NCBI GenBank assembly: GCA_016710525.1 | Contig: JADJVQ010000020.1 | Span: forward strand, 1-64,000 | Length of the DNA: 64,000 nt | Source: Burkholderiaceae bacterium | GTDB lineage: Bacteria > Pseudomonadota > Gammaproteobacteria > Burkholderiales > Burkholderiaceae_E | Direction of reading: 5' to 3' | The notes under the pieces: generated by a model | Database searches by the model: none | Seen by the model: the letters and a program-made list of their open reading frames with translations, nothing else | What the model was told of the DNA's origin: nothing | Part shown: in pieces, positions 8,530-16,345 of the stretch | Layout: each line of letters begins with the position of its first letter | Numbering within the stretch: position 1 is the stretch's first letter | Translations under genes and position numbers: made by a program

Positions 8530-9513
8530 TCAGCTGTCGATGGTGATCTTGGCCTGGCGAATGACATCGCCCCATTTGGCGAGCTCGGAACGCATCAGTT
8601 CCGAGATCTTGTCCACCGGTACCGCGCCGACCTCTTCGACGCCGGCATTGCGCAGCGCGGTCACGATTTCCGGATCTTCGAGCGTGCTGCGAAGCGCCGC
8701 GCGCAGCCGAGCCTGCGCTTCGGCCGGAATGCCGGCCGGCGCCACGAACAGGCTCCAGGGCTTTTCGTCGAATCCGGCAACACCTTGTTCGGCAATGGTG
8801 GGCACGTCGGGAATGACCGAGGCGCGCCTGGCGCTGGTGACGCCGATCGCGCGCAGCTTGCCGCTTTGCAGGTGGGGAATCGCCGGGTGCACGGTGGAGA
8901 CGGCCAGATCCACCTGGCCGCCGATCAGGTCGGGAATGTACTGCACCGCCCCCTTGTAGGGCACGTGGTTCATCGTGATGCCGGTGCGCAGCTTGAAGAA
9001 TTCGCCAAACAGGTGGTGCGACGACCCCACGCCAGCGCTGGCACAGTTCAGCTTGCCCGGGTTGGCCTTCGCGTAGGCGACCAGTTCGGGCACATTCTTG
9101 GCCGGCACCTTCGGATTGGCGACCAGCAGCATCGGTGTCACGCCCAGAGATCCCAAGGGCACGAACGAGGCGAGCGGATCGTAGGGGACCTTGCGCAGAT
9201 TGGGCATGTACGCGAAGGCCGAACTCGACATCTGGTGAATCGTGTAGCCGTCGGCCGGTGCGCGGGCCGTGGCCTCGGCTCCGATGATCGTGGTGGCGCC
9301 GGGCTTGTAGTCGAACACGATCGGCTGTCCCAGCAGCTTCTCCAGCTTGCTGGCCACGATGCGCGCCCACTGGTCGGCGCCCCCGCCGGGTGGAAACGGA
9401 ATGATCATCCGGATCGGCTTGTCGGGGAAAGTCTGGGCATCGACACGGCCGGCCAGCGTGAGGACGGCAGTGCCTGCGCCCAGGCCCAGTAGGGTGCGTC
9501 GCGTGGCGCTCAT
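8530..9513 (-). CDS. Bug/TctC-family periplasmic substrate-binding protein
   Basis: 327-aa Bug protein. The signal region has a twin Arg (ATRRTLLGLG) and ends GRVDAQ. Family blocks include PDKPIRMIIPFPPGGGADQW, FDYKPGATT and NHVPYKGAVQYI. The start has AGGAGA about 7 nt upstream; in-frame sequence beyond it is antisense to the crotonase and not coding. It sits between crotonase and CoA-transferase genes in a four-gene operon without permease genes, so it probably works with a TctAB encoded elsewhere or as a chemosensor. Confidence 0.92.
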   Translation of the reverse strand: MSATRRTLLGLGAGTAVLTLAGRVDAQTFPDKPIRMIIPFPPGGGADQWARIVASKLEKLLGQPIVFDYKPGATTIIGAEATARAPADGYTIHQMSSSAFAYMPNLRKVPYDPLASFVPLGSLGVTPMLLVANPKVPAKNVPELVAYAKANPGKLNCASAGVGSSHHLFGEFFKLRTGITMNHVPYKGAVQYIPDLIGGQVDLAVSTVHPAIPHLQSGKLRAIGVTSARRASVIPDVPTIAEQGVAGFDEKPWSLFVAPAGIPAEAQARLRAALRSTLEDPEIVTALRNAGVEEVGAVPVDKISELMRSELAKWGDVIRQAKITIDS

Positions 9514-9554
9514 GGAAGGGTCTCCTGCGAAATGACGGGTGCCGGCGGGCGTCT

Positions 9555-10349
9555 TCAGCGTCCCTGGAAGACCGGCGTGCGCTTCTCCATGAACGCCCGG
9601 CGGCCTTCGATGAAGTCTTCGCTCGCGTAGGCCCGCTGGGTTGCCTGTTCGATGCGTCGGGCGTCGATCTGCGGGCCGGCCCGCAGGATCTCGTCGATGG
9701 CGATCTTGACCGAGGCCATGGTGAGCGGCGCGTTGGCTGCCAGGACCGCGCACTCGGCCCGCACGGCGGTCTCGAGTTCGCCCTTGGCCACGACCCGGCT
9801 GACGTAGCCCATGCGCAATGCGTCCTGGGCGGTGAAGCGGCGCCCGGTCAGAAAGATCTCGCGGGCATTGGGGCCGCCCACCGTGTCGACCAGCTTCTTG
9901 ATGCCTGGCCAGCGGTAGCCGATGCCCAGTCGCGCGGCCGGGATGCCGAAACGCATGGTGTCGTCGGCGATGCGCAGGTCGCAGTTCAAGGTGATGGCCA
10001 CGCCACCGCCCAGCGTCCAACCCTGCAGCATCGCGATCGTCGGCTTGCCGCAGTCCGCGATCTTCATCATGCCGGTGTTGCCCATGGCCTCGTAGCGCTG
10101 GTTCGCCTCGACGGTATCGCGCACCTGGTCGAACTGGGAGATGTCGGCGCCCGACACGAAGGCCTGGTCGCCCGCGCCGCGCAGCACGATCACGCGGACC
10201 TGCGGATTGGCCTCCAGTGCGTCGACAGCGGCAGGAATCGCCTCCCACATCGCGACCGACATCGCGTTGTGCCGGCCGGGGTTGTCGAACACGATCCAGC
10301 CGATTGGACCGTCGATCTGGGTGTGCACGCGGCCGAGGGATTGAGTCAT
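9555..10349 (-). CDS. Crotonase-fold (enoyl-CoA hydratase family) protein
   Basis: 264-aa crotonase-superfamily enzyme and first gene of the operon. The oxyanion-hole segments FVSGADISQF and GWTLGGGVAI are clear. However, both positions that hold the paired catalytic glutamates of classical enoyl-CoA hydratase appear to be Ala here (GGGVA and IPAAR). It may therefore be an isomerase, hydrolase, lyase or decarboxylase of the same fold. The start MTQSLGRV was preferred over upstream in-frame Met codons, which lie in the divergent promoter region. Confidence 0.88.
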   Translation of the reverse strand: MTQSLGRVHTQIDGPIGWIVFDNPGRHNAMSVAMWEAIPAAVDALEANPQVRVIVLRGAGDQAFVSGADISQFDQVRDTVEANQRYEAMGNTGMMKIADCGKPTIAMLQGWTLGGGVAITLNCDLRIADDTMRFGIPAARLGIGYRWPGIKKLVDTVGGPNAREIFLTGRRFTAQDALRMGYVSRVVAKGELETAVRAECAVLAANAPLTMASVKIAIDEILRAGPQIDARRIEQATQRAYASEDFIEGRRAFMEKRTPVFQGR

Positions 10350-10506
10350 GGCAGATCCGAAAGTGAGTGGGCCGGGTGACCGTAGCCCGATCGGAGGGGG
10401 TTGGCAATTGCCTGAGGGCCTATCTGGAATACGGGCGCTCCGGGGATGGTCGCTGGCTTTGGTACAGTCGGTCAGTCGCCCCGCGCCTGGGCCAACACCT
10501 TTCCGA

Positions 10507-10908
10507 ATGGTCCCGATGACAACGCCCAAAGCCGATATCCACCCGCAGTGCATGAAGGTGCTCGACGATTTCATGGCGGCCCTGAACGCCTACGATGCCG
10601 CCGGCATGGACCGGGCGATGCACTTTCCGCACGTGCGCATCGCGCGCGGCGAGATCAAGGTCTACCCGCAGGCGGGCAGCAACCCGATGGACCTGTTCGA
10701 CAAGCTGAAGGCCGAAGACCGGTGGTCGCACAGCGAGTGGGTGCGGCGCGACCTGGTCCAGTTCAACGACGTCAAGGCGCACTACGCGCTGTCGTACACG
10801 CGGTTTCGCGACGACGGCTCGGTGATCGGCGTGTACGAGTCGCTGTATGTGCTCACGCGCGACGAGCAGGGCTGGGGCATCCTGGCACGATCGAGCTTCG
10901 GGCCCTGA
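10507..10908 (+). CDS. SnoaL/NTF2-like small protein
   Basis: About 133 aa with the outline of an NTF2/SnoaL-like fold (DUF4440 type): an N-terminal helix (VLDDFMAALNAYD), then AMHFPHVRIA, and a C-terminal strand pair ending GWGILARSS. Such proteins are small cytoplasmic isomerases, cyclases or accessory proteins. ATG 10507 and ATG 10516 are both possible and neither has a strong Shine-Dalgarno. It is transcribed divergently from the crotonase operon and converges on the next CoA-transferase. The palindrome GGCAATTGCC at 10403-10412 lies in its upstream region. Function unknown. Confidence 0.72.
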   Translation: MVPMTTPKADIHPQCMKVLDDFMAALNAYDAAGMDRAMHFPHVRIARGEIKVYPQAGSNPMDLFDKLKAEDRWSHSEWVRRDLVQFNDVKAHYALSYTRFRDDGSVIGVYESLYVLTRDEQGWGILARSSFGP

Positions 10909-10966
10909 ACGCGCCGCCCGTTGCGCGGGACTCGGAGCCCCGAGCTCCGGACGCCGTGACTTGCGC

Positions 10967-12205
10967 TCAGCGGCCGGTCTGCACCACCCCCGCGGCCAGC
11001 AGCGCGTCGATCTGCTCCTGGCTGCGGCCCATCCGTTCACGCAGCCACCATTCGGTGTGCTCGCCCAGGGTGGGCGGCGCCTGCTCGTAGGTGACCGGTG
11101 TGCCCTGCAGGCGCATCGGGCTGGCGATGGTCGACACGGTGCCGCCGGCGGTGCGCGGGATATCCACGCGCAGCCCGCGATGGATCACCTGCGGGTTCTC
11201 GAACACCTGCCGGTAGTTGTTGATCGGGCCGCAGGGCACGTCATTGGCCTCGAGCCGGGCGATCCAGTCGGCGGTGGTGCGGGTCGCCATCGTGTTGCAC
11301 AGGTCGGGCACCAGTTCGTCGCGCCCGACGATGCGCCCGGTCACCTTGCGCCAGCGTTCCTCCTGGGCCAGGTCGGGCCGGCCGATGGCGTCGCAATAGC
11401 GCTGCCACTGCACGTCGTTGCCGACGGCCACCACCATCTGGCCGTCGGCGGTGCCGAAGACCTGATAGGGCACCAGCGTGGCATGGGCATTGCCGAAGCG
11501 GCCCGGCACCTTGCCGCTGGCGAAGTAGCCGGTGATCTGGTTGCCGCCGAGCGCGACGATGCAGTCGAGCAGGGCCATGTCGATGTACTGGCCCCGTCCG
11601 GACTGGCTGCGATGGTTCAGTGCGGCGAGGATGGCCACCGATGCGTACATGCCGGTCAGCACGTCGGCGATCGCGATGCCCACTTTCTGCGGGCCGCCGC
11701 CGGGCAGGCGATCGGCCTCGCCGGTGACGCTCATCAGCCCGCCCATGCCCTGGAACACGAAGTCGTAGCCGGGCTTGTGCGAGAACGGCCCATCCTGGCC
11801 ATAACCGGTGATCGAGCAGTACACCAGACCCGGGTTGATCGCCGACAGCGTGGCGTAGTCCAGGCCGTAACGGGCCAGGTCACCGACCTTGTAGTTCTCG
11901 ATCAGCACGTCGCACTGCGCGGCCAGCTCGCGAATCAGCGCCTGGCCGGCGGGCTTGGCGATGTCGACCGCGACCGACTTCTTGCCGCGATTGGCGGCGG
12001 CGAAATAGGTCGAGTCGGTCGTGTCCGTGCCGCCTTCGCCCTTGACCCAGGGGGGACCCCAGCCGCGGGTGTCGTCACCGGCGCCGGGACGCTCGATCTT
12101 GATGACCTCGGCGCCCAGGTCGGCGAGGTTCTGCGTGCACCAGGGGCCGGCCAGCACGCGCGACAGGTCGAGCACCCGGATGTGCGAAAGCGATTGAGGG
12201 GTCAT
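10967..12205 (-). CDS. CaiB/BaiF family III CoA-transferase
   Basis: 412-aa class III CoA-transferase with VLDLSRVLAGPWCTQ at the N-terminus, ENYKVGDLARYGLDY, the GYGQDGPF loop and catalytic Asp at about 181 (IADVLTGMYA). The ATG at 12205 overlaps the stop of the upstream flavin monooxygenase by four bases (ATGA), so the two are translationally coupled. It is the last gene of the IclR-facing operon and probably loads an acid substrate, perhaps a hydroxylated one, onto CoA for the MaoC hydratase pair encoded first. Confidence 0.92.
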   Translation of the reverse strand: MTPQSLSHIRVLDLSRVLAGPWCTQNLADLGAEVIKIERPGAGDDTRGWGPPWVKGEGGTDTTDSTYFAAANRGKKSVAVDIAKPAGQALIRELAAQCDVLIENYKVGDLARYGLDYATLSAINPGLVYCSITGYGQDGPFSHKPGYDFVFQGMGGLMSVTGEADRLPGGGPQKVGIAIADVLTGMYASVAILAALNHRSQSGRGQYIDMALLDCIVALGGNQITGYFASGKVPGRFGNAHATLVPYQVFGTADGQMVVAVGNDVQWQRYCDAIGRPDLAQEERWRKVTGRIVGRDELVPDLCNTMATRTTADWIARLEANDVPCGPINNYRQVFENPQVIHRGLRVDIPRTAGGTVSTIASPMRLQGTPVTYEQAPPTLGEHTEWWLRERMGRSQEQIDALLAAGVVQTGR

Positions 12206-13473
12206 GTGCGCACCACGCTCCACGAGGGCCGCTGATTGAGGGTCTCGGCATCGAAGCCGGCCAGTTTCTTGTACTGCGCCTCGACCGCCTTCAGTTCTTC
12301 CTTGGCGGCGCCGTGCGCGTCCTGGCGCACCAGCGCGCTGATCCGGGCCATCACATCGCCGGCCTGGCGCCGATTGGCCAGTTGCACCGAACTGGCCACC
12401 GGGCGCCGCTCGGCCTCGTAGGCGGCCAGCGCTTCGTCGATATTGCCGGGATGGGTGGCCAGGCTCCAGGCCAGCACACGCGCATCGAGGATTGCCTGCG
12501 AGGCGCCGTTCGAGCCGAACGGGTACATCGCGTGCGCGGCGTCGCCCAGCAGCGCGACCCGGCCGAACACCCAGCGCGGCAGCGGGTCGAAGTCGGCCAT
12601 CGGATACTCCCAGGCCATCTGCGAGCCGGCGATCATCGCCGGCACGTCGAGCCAGTCGAATGTCCAGTCGTGCACGTGAGTGGCCACCTGGCGCGGATCG
12701 AGCTCGCGGTTCCAGTTGCCCAGCTCGCCCGCTTCGCCCGGCACCGGGCGCACCAGCAGCCAGTTGATCACGTCGGGGCCGATCGGATAAACGACCACCC
12801 GCAGGTGCTCGTCGCCGATGATGACCATCGAGGTGCCGCTCAGGAACGGCGCGTGCTGCGTCGTGCCGCGATACATCATCCAGCCGTTGGTGGCCAGCGG
12901 CCCCTGGTCGGGATAGACGATGGCGCGTGCCGCCGAACGGATGCCGTCGGCGGCCACCAGCAGGTCGCCCTGATGGACTTGCGAGTGGCCGTCGCGATCG
13001 CTGACTCTTGCGCGCACGCCATCGGGCAAGCCATTGCGGGCCTCATCGCGCACACCGTCGTGCGGCACGACACCCTGCTCGAAACCGGTGACGCGACGGC
13101 TGGTCTTCACCGACCCTTCGCCCAGCCGTTGGGTCAGGGCCTCGTACAGCACCTGCTGCAGTCGCCCGCGATGGATCGAGTACTGCGGCCAGCGATACCC
13201 GGCGGCAAGGCCGCGAGTCTCGGCCCAGATCAGCTTGCCGCGGCGGTCGTAGTACGCGAGCTCGGAGGTCGGGATGCCGATGCGCGCCAGCTCGTCGCCC
13301 AGGCCGAGCTCGGTCAGCTCGCGCACCGCGTGGGGCGGCAGGTTGACGCCCACGCCCAATTGGCGGATTTCGGCGGCGGCCTCGAACACCTGCAGATCGG
13401 TCTGGCCGGCCGCGTGAAGGCTCAAGGCGGTGGTGAGACCGCCGATGCCGCCTCCGGCGATCAGGGTCTTCAT
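12202..13473 (-). CDS. FAD-dependent monooxygenase, PhzS/salicylate hydroxylase-like
   Basis: 423-aa group A flavoprotein monooxygenase (UbiH/salicylate hydroxylase fold). The Rossmann motif GGGIGG is at 7-12 and the second FAD motif GDAAHAMYPFGSNG in the C-terminal half. Segments such as YSIHRGRLQ and SNGASQAILDARVLA resemble the PhzS-like 'flavin-dependent oxidoreductase' branch. It would hydroxylate an aromatic or cyclic acid with NAD(P)H and O2. It lies between the broken Bug gene and a coupled CoA-transferase, pointing to catabolism of an imported ring acid. Substrate unknown. Confidence 0.9.
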   Translation of the reverse strand: MKTLIAGGGIGGLTTALSLHAAGQTDLQVFEAAAEIRQLGVGVNLPPHAVRELTELGLGDELARIGIPTSELAYYDRRGKLIWAETRGLAAGYRWPQYSIHRGRLQQVLYEALTQRLGEGSVKTSRRVTGFEQGVVPHDGVRDEARNGLPDGVRARVSDRDGHSQVHQGDLLVAADGIRSAARAIVYPDQGPLATNGWMMYRGTTQHAPFLSGTSMVIIGDEHLRVVVYPIGPDVINWLLVRPVPGEAGELGNWNRELDPRQVATHVHDWTFDWLDVPAMIAGSQMAWEYPMADFDPLPRWVFGRVALLGDAAHAMYPFGSNGASQAILDARVLAWSLATHPGNIDEALAAYEAERRPVASSVQLANRRQAGDVMARISALVRQDAHGAAKEELKAVEAQYKKLAGFDAETLNQRPSWSVVRT

Positions 13474-13506
13474 GGCGGGTTCCTCGGGGCTTGGCGCATG
13501 GTCGGC

Positions 13507-14434
13507 TCAGTCCAGCTTGACGTTGGCGGCGGTGATGACCTTGCCCCACTTGATGATCTCGGCATCGACGAAGCGGGTGAACTCCGGCTGCGGCAGTGCG
13601 CCAGGGTCGGCGCCCTGTTCGGCGAACTGGCCGCGGATTTTTGCGGACTTCAGCACGTCGAGCACGTCCGCGTTCAGCCGCGCGGCCAGCGCGGGCGCCA
13701 TCTTGCCCGGTGCATAAAGGCCGAACCAGGCGGTGGCTTCGAAGCCCTTCACGCCGGCCTCGTCCAGGTGGGAATGTCCGGTGCGGCCGGCGCGCGCTTC
13801 AGTGTGGTGACACCCAGGGCGCGCAGCGCCGGCACGCACCGCTGGATCACGCCAGGCAGCGAGTCGAACATCATCGGTCGACCGCCAGCAGTCTCGCGGC
13901 GCCGCGCCTTGGGGGGTGTGCAGCGCTTCGATGCCGGTGCTGAACTTGAACAGCTCGCCGGCCAGGTGATTGGCGCCGCCGATGCCGGTCGAGCCGAAGC
14001 TCAGGGTGCCGGGCTTGTCCTTCGCGTACTTGATCAGTTCCTGCACGCTGCTGACCGGCAGCGCAGGATTCACCAGCAGCACGTTGGGCACGGAGGCGAT
14101 CAGCGCGATCGGCGTGAAGTCGGCGCGGGTGCCGGAGCCTTGTACGGCCCGTTATCACGATGGGTGGCGGTCAGCATCAGTGGCCGCGGGCCGACTGCAC
14201 CAGCATCTCGGAGCCGATCGTGCCGCTGGCCCCGCCCTTGTTGTCGACGATGACCGGCTGGCCCCAGCGGGCGGCGAGTTCGGCCGAGATCTGGCGCGCC
14301 AGGATGTCGGTGGTGCCGCCGGCCGGGAACGGCACGATGATGCGCACCGGCCGCGCGGGAAACGCCTGCGCAAAGGCCGTCGCGGCAGCCATGCAGGTCA
14401 CGACGGCAAGCGTCAACCGGGCCAGCATCTTCAT
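13507..14434 (-). pseudogene. Broken Bug/TctC-family binding-protein gene
   Basis: A Bug gene split over several frames. The N-terminal part (signal ATAFAQAFPARPVRIIVPFPAGG, then VIVDNKGGASGTIGSE) reads from ATG 14434 to about 14177. The middle (PNVLLVNPALPVSS to GIEALHTP) and the C-terminus (DEAGVKGFEATAWFG to ANVKLD) read in the frame ending at 13507. Between 14170 and 14090, and between 13900 and 13770, the expected Bug text is recoverable only by adding several small indels. The ATG overlaps the preceding MaoC stop (ATGA), so the intact gene was translationally coupled. True decay or poor consensus are both possible. Confidence 0.85.
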
Positions 14435-14877
14435 GCTGCGATCTCCGCCGGGAATTCGACCATCGCCTCGCCATGCGCGACCAGTTCGCCGCGCTGATTG
14501 CGAACCGCCACGTCCAGCGTCATCCACTGGCTCTTGCCGGTGGGCCGCTTGGCGGTGACCACGGCGCTGGCGGTGATCGTGTCGCCCGGCTTGACCGGTG
14601 CCTTCCATCGGGTTTCGAGCCGGCGGTGCACGCCCCCCAGCGGATACAACCAGTCGGTCAGCATCTTGCTGATCACGCCGAAGTTGTTCATGCCGTGCAT
14701 GATGATGCCGCCGAAGGTCGTCTTGCCGAAGCTGTTCTTCATGTAGTCGTCGTCAAGGTGCAGCGGGTTGTAGTCCAGCGAGGCGTCGCAGAACTCGCGG
14801 ATCGATTCGCGCGTGGGCGAAAAGGGCACACCTTCGATGCGGGTGCCGGTCTCGATGGTGTCGAATGCAGCGTTCAT
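14431..14877 (-). CDS. MaoC-like hotdog hydratase (catalytic-type subunit)
   Basis: 148-aa single-hotdog MaoC-like enoyl-CoA hydratase. It retains the hydratase-2 motif D35-Y-N-P-L-H40 followed by FGGIIMHGMN, so the Asp/His catalytic pair is present. It is preceded 10 bp upstream by a second MaoC-like gene whose motif lacks the His. This matches two-gene heteromeric MaoC hydratases in which one subunit is catalytic and the other structural. Expected role is hydration of an enoyl-CoA in the same pathway as the CoA-transferase and monooxygenase. Confidence 0.88.
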   Translation of the reverse strand: MNAAFDTIETGTRIEGVPFSPTRESIREFCDASLDYNPLHLDDDYMKNSFGKTTFGGIIMHGMNNFGVISKMLTDWLYPLGGVHRRLETRWKAPVKPGDTITASAVVTAKRPTGKSQWMTLDVAVRNQRGELVAHGEAMVEFPAEIAA

Positions 14878-14887
14878 GGTGTGCTCC

Positions 14888-15364
14888 TCAGGCCGGGCGG
14901 ATGGTTTGACCGCGGCCCGAACAGATGACCTGGTTGTGCTGGTTGAAGAAGACGTTGTCGTGCACGACGAACAGCCGGTCCTTGCGGATGAACTTGTCCA
15001 GCGCGCGCGCCTCGAGCCGGATCACGTCGCCGGGCCGCGCCGGGATGTTGTAGCTCCAGGACTGGCCGGCGTTGACCGTGCCGGGGCTGCGCATCCAATC
15101 ATCTGCCGGCGTGCAGGCGAACATCAGCAGGATGTGGATGGCGGGCGGTGCGATCAGGCCCTTGTAGGGCGAGCGCTTTGCATAGTCCTCGTCGAAATAC
15201 AGCGGATGCAGGTCGCCCACGACGCGGCAGTACTTCTGGATGGCCTCCAGCGTCAGCGTGTACGGAATGGTCTTGCGCGGTTCGCCCGGGATGATCTCGT
15301 CCCACACCTTGCGCAGCTGCGCGTCTTTCCAGAAGTCGGTCTCGAATGCCGGTTCGTTTTGCAC
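14888..15364 (-). CDS. MaoC/FAS1-like hotdog protein, degenerate hydratase subunit
   Basis: 158-aa hotdog protein and first gene of the IclR-facing operon. The start is GTG 15364, with GGAGA about 7 nt upstream; no in-frame ATG fits. The motif region reads D51-L-H-P-L-Y56, so the usual catalytic His of D-x-N-P-x-H is a Tyr, while the following acidic stretch and GLIAPPAIH are kept. It probably pairs with the next subunit (14431-14877) as the acyl-binding half of a heteromeric hydratase. A stand-alone thioester-binding role is the alternative. Confidence 0.85.
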   Translation of the reverse strand: MQNEPAFETDFWKDAQLRKVWDEIIPGEPRKTIPYTLTLEAIQKYCRVVGDLHPLYFDEDYAKRSPYKGLIAPPAIHILLMFACTPADDWMRSPGTVNAGQSWSYNIPARPGDVIRLEARALDKFIRKDRLFVVHDNVFFNQHNQVICSGRGQTIRPA

Positions 15365-15401
15365 GTGGGTTTCTCCAATCGGCGTCAATGTGGCTACAAT
15401 G

Positions 15402-15427
15402 ACCGCCTGGCGGTTATAGTTAACCGC
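15402..15427. promoter_or_regulatory. Overlapping palindromes, probable IclR operator
   Basis: In the 130-bp gap between the IclR gene and the MaoC operon, two perfect palindromes overlap: ACCGCC-T-GGCGGT (15402-15414) and GCGGTTA-TAGT-TAACCGC (15410-15427). Together they give three copies of an (A)ACCGC half-site in alternating orientation. IclR-family proteins bind such short inverted repeats between divergent genes, so this is the likely site for the neighbouring regulator. Confidence 0.65.
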
Positions 15428-15493
15428 TTGATGGTCAGGCTGAGGCATTGTTGAATTCGACACCGGCCTTGTCAAGCGCAGGGATCGTTTCTG

Positions 15494-16258
15494 ATGGCAA
15501 CCCCCGAAAGCGAATCCTTCGTTCGGACTTTCGCCCGCGGCCTGACCGTGATCGAGGTGATGGGCAAGTCGCGACCGGCCTGCAACATCGCCGAGATCGC
15601 CGAGGCGGCGGCGCTGCCGCGCAGCGTGGTGCGCCGCCTGCTGATGACCCTCACCGAACTGGGTTTCACGCGCACGGACGGCAAGCACTACTGGCTCACG
15701 CCCAAGGTGCTGCGGCTCGGCCTGTCGTACCTGTACACACTGCCGTACTGGCGCCAGGCGCAGCTGGCCCTGGAGGAACTGTGTGCCGACATCGGCCAGT
15801 CCTGCGCCATCTCGGTGCTGGACGAGGAAGACATCGTTTATGTCGTGCGCCTGCACACCCGACGCATCCTGGCCATCAGTCCCAGCCTGGGCAGCCGGCT
15901 GCCGGCGCATGCCGTGTCGATGGGCCGGGTGCTGCTGGCCGGGCTGGACGAATCGGCCCTGGCGGCCTATCTGGCCAACGCCACGCTGAAGAAGCTCACC
16001 CGCACCACGCTGGTCGATCGTGCGCTGCTGGGTCTGGAGATCGCCCGGGTGCGCGAGCAGGGATGGGCCTGGATCGACGGTGAGCTCGACGAATCGATCT
16101 GCGGGCTGGCCGTGCCGGTGCGCGATCCTGACGGCCGGACGGTGGCGGCGATCAACGTCAGCCTGCCCGCGGGCGCCTTCGATCAGGCCGGCGCACTGGC
16201 GCAGTTCCTGCTGCCCTTGCGGCGGACCGCCTCGCGAATCCGCGCGGCCTACACCTGA
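15494..16258 (+). CDS. IclR-family transcriptional regulator (PcaR/PobR-like)
   Basis: 254 aa. An N-terminal winged helix-turn-helix (about 11-75: AEIAEAAALPRSVVRRLLMTL) is followed by the IclR effector domain (CAISVLDEEDIVYVVRL, then PAHAVSMGRVLLA and ICGLAVPVRDPDG). The recurring LPRSVVRR-type helix and overall length match the Pca-regulon branch, which senses aromatic-acid intermediates. It is divergent from the MaoC/monooxygenase/CoA-transferase operon across a palindromic site and most likely controls it; whether as activator or repressor is not visible. Confidence 0.92.
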   Translation: MATPESESFVRTFARGLTVIEVMGKSRPACNIAEIAEAAALPRSVVRRLLMTLTELGFTRTDGKHYWLTPKVLRLGLSYLYTLPYWRQAQLALEELCADIGQSCAISVLDEEDIVYVVRLHTRRILAISPSLGSRLPAHAVSMGRVLLAGLDESALAAYLANATLKKLTRTTLVDRALLGLEIARVREQGWAWIDGELDESICGLAVPVRDPDGRTVAAINVSLPAGAFDQAGALAQFLLPLRRTASRIRAAYT

Positions 16259-16296
16259 GTGATGGACTGAGAGCGCGCTGCCGCGCGCGCGACGGG

Positions 16297-16313
16297 CCGG
16301 ATGACCCGAACAC
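16297..16313 (+). repeat. 17-bp direct repeat, copy 1
   Basis: CCGGATGACCCGAACAC, identical to the copy at 17654-17670. The two copies bracket the MFS transporter gene on both sides. Confidence 0.6.
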
Positions 16314-16345
16314 GGGCTGCGCCGGCCTGGGTTGCCGGCAGCTTC

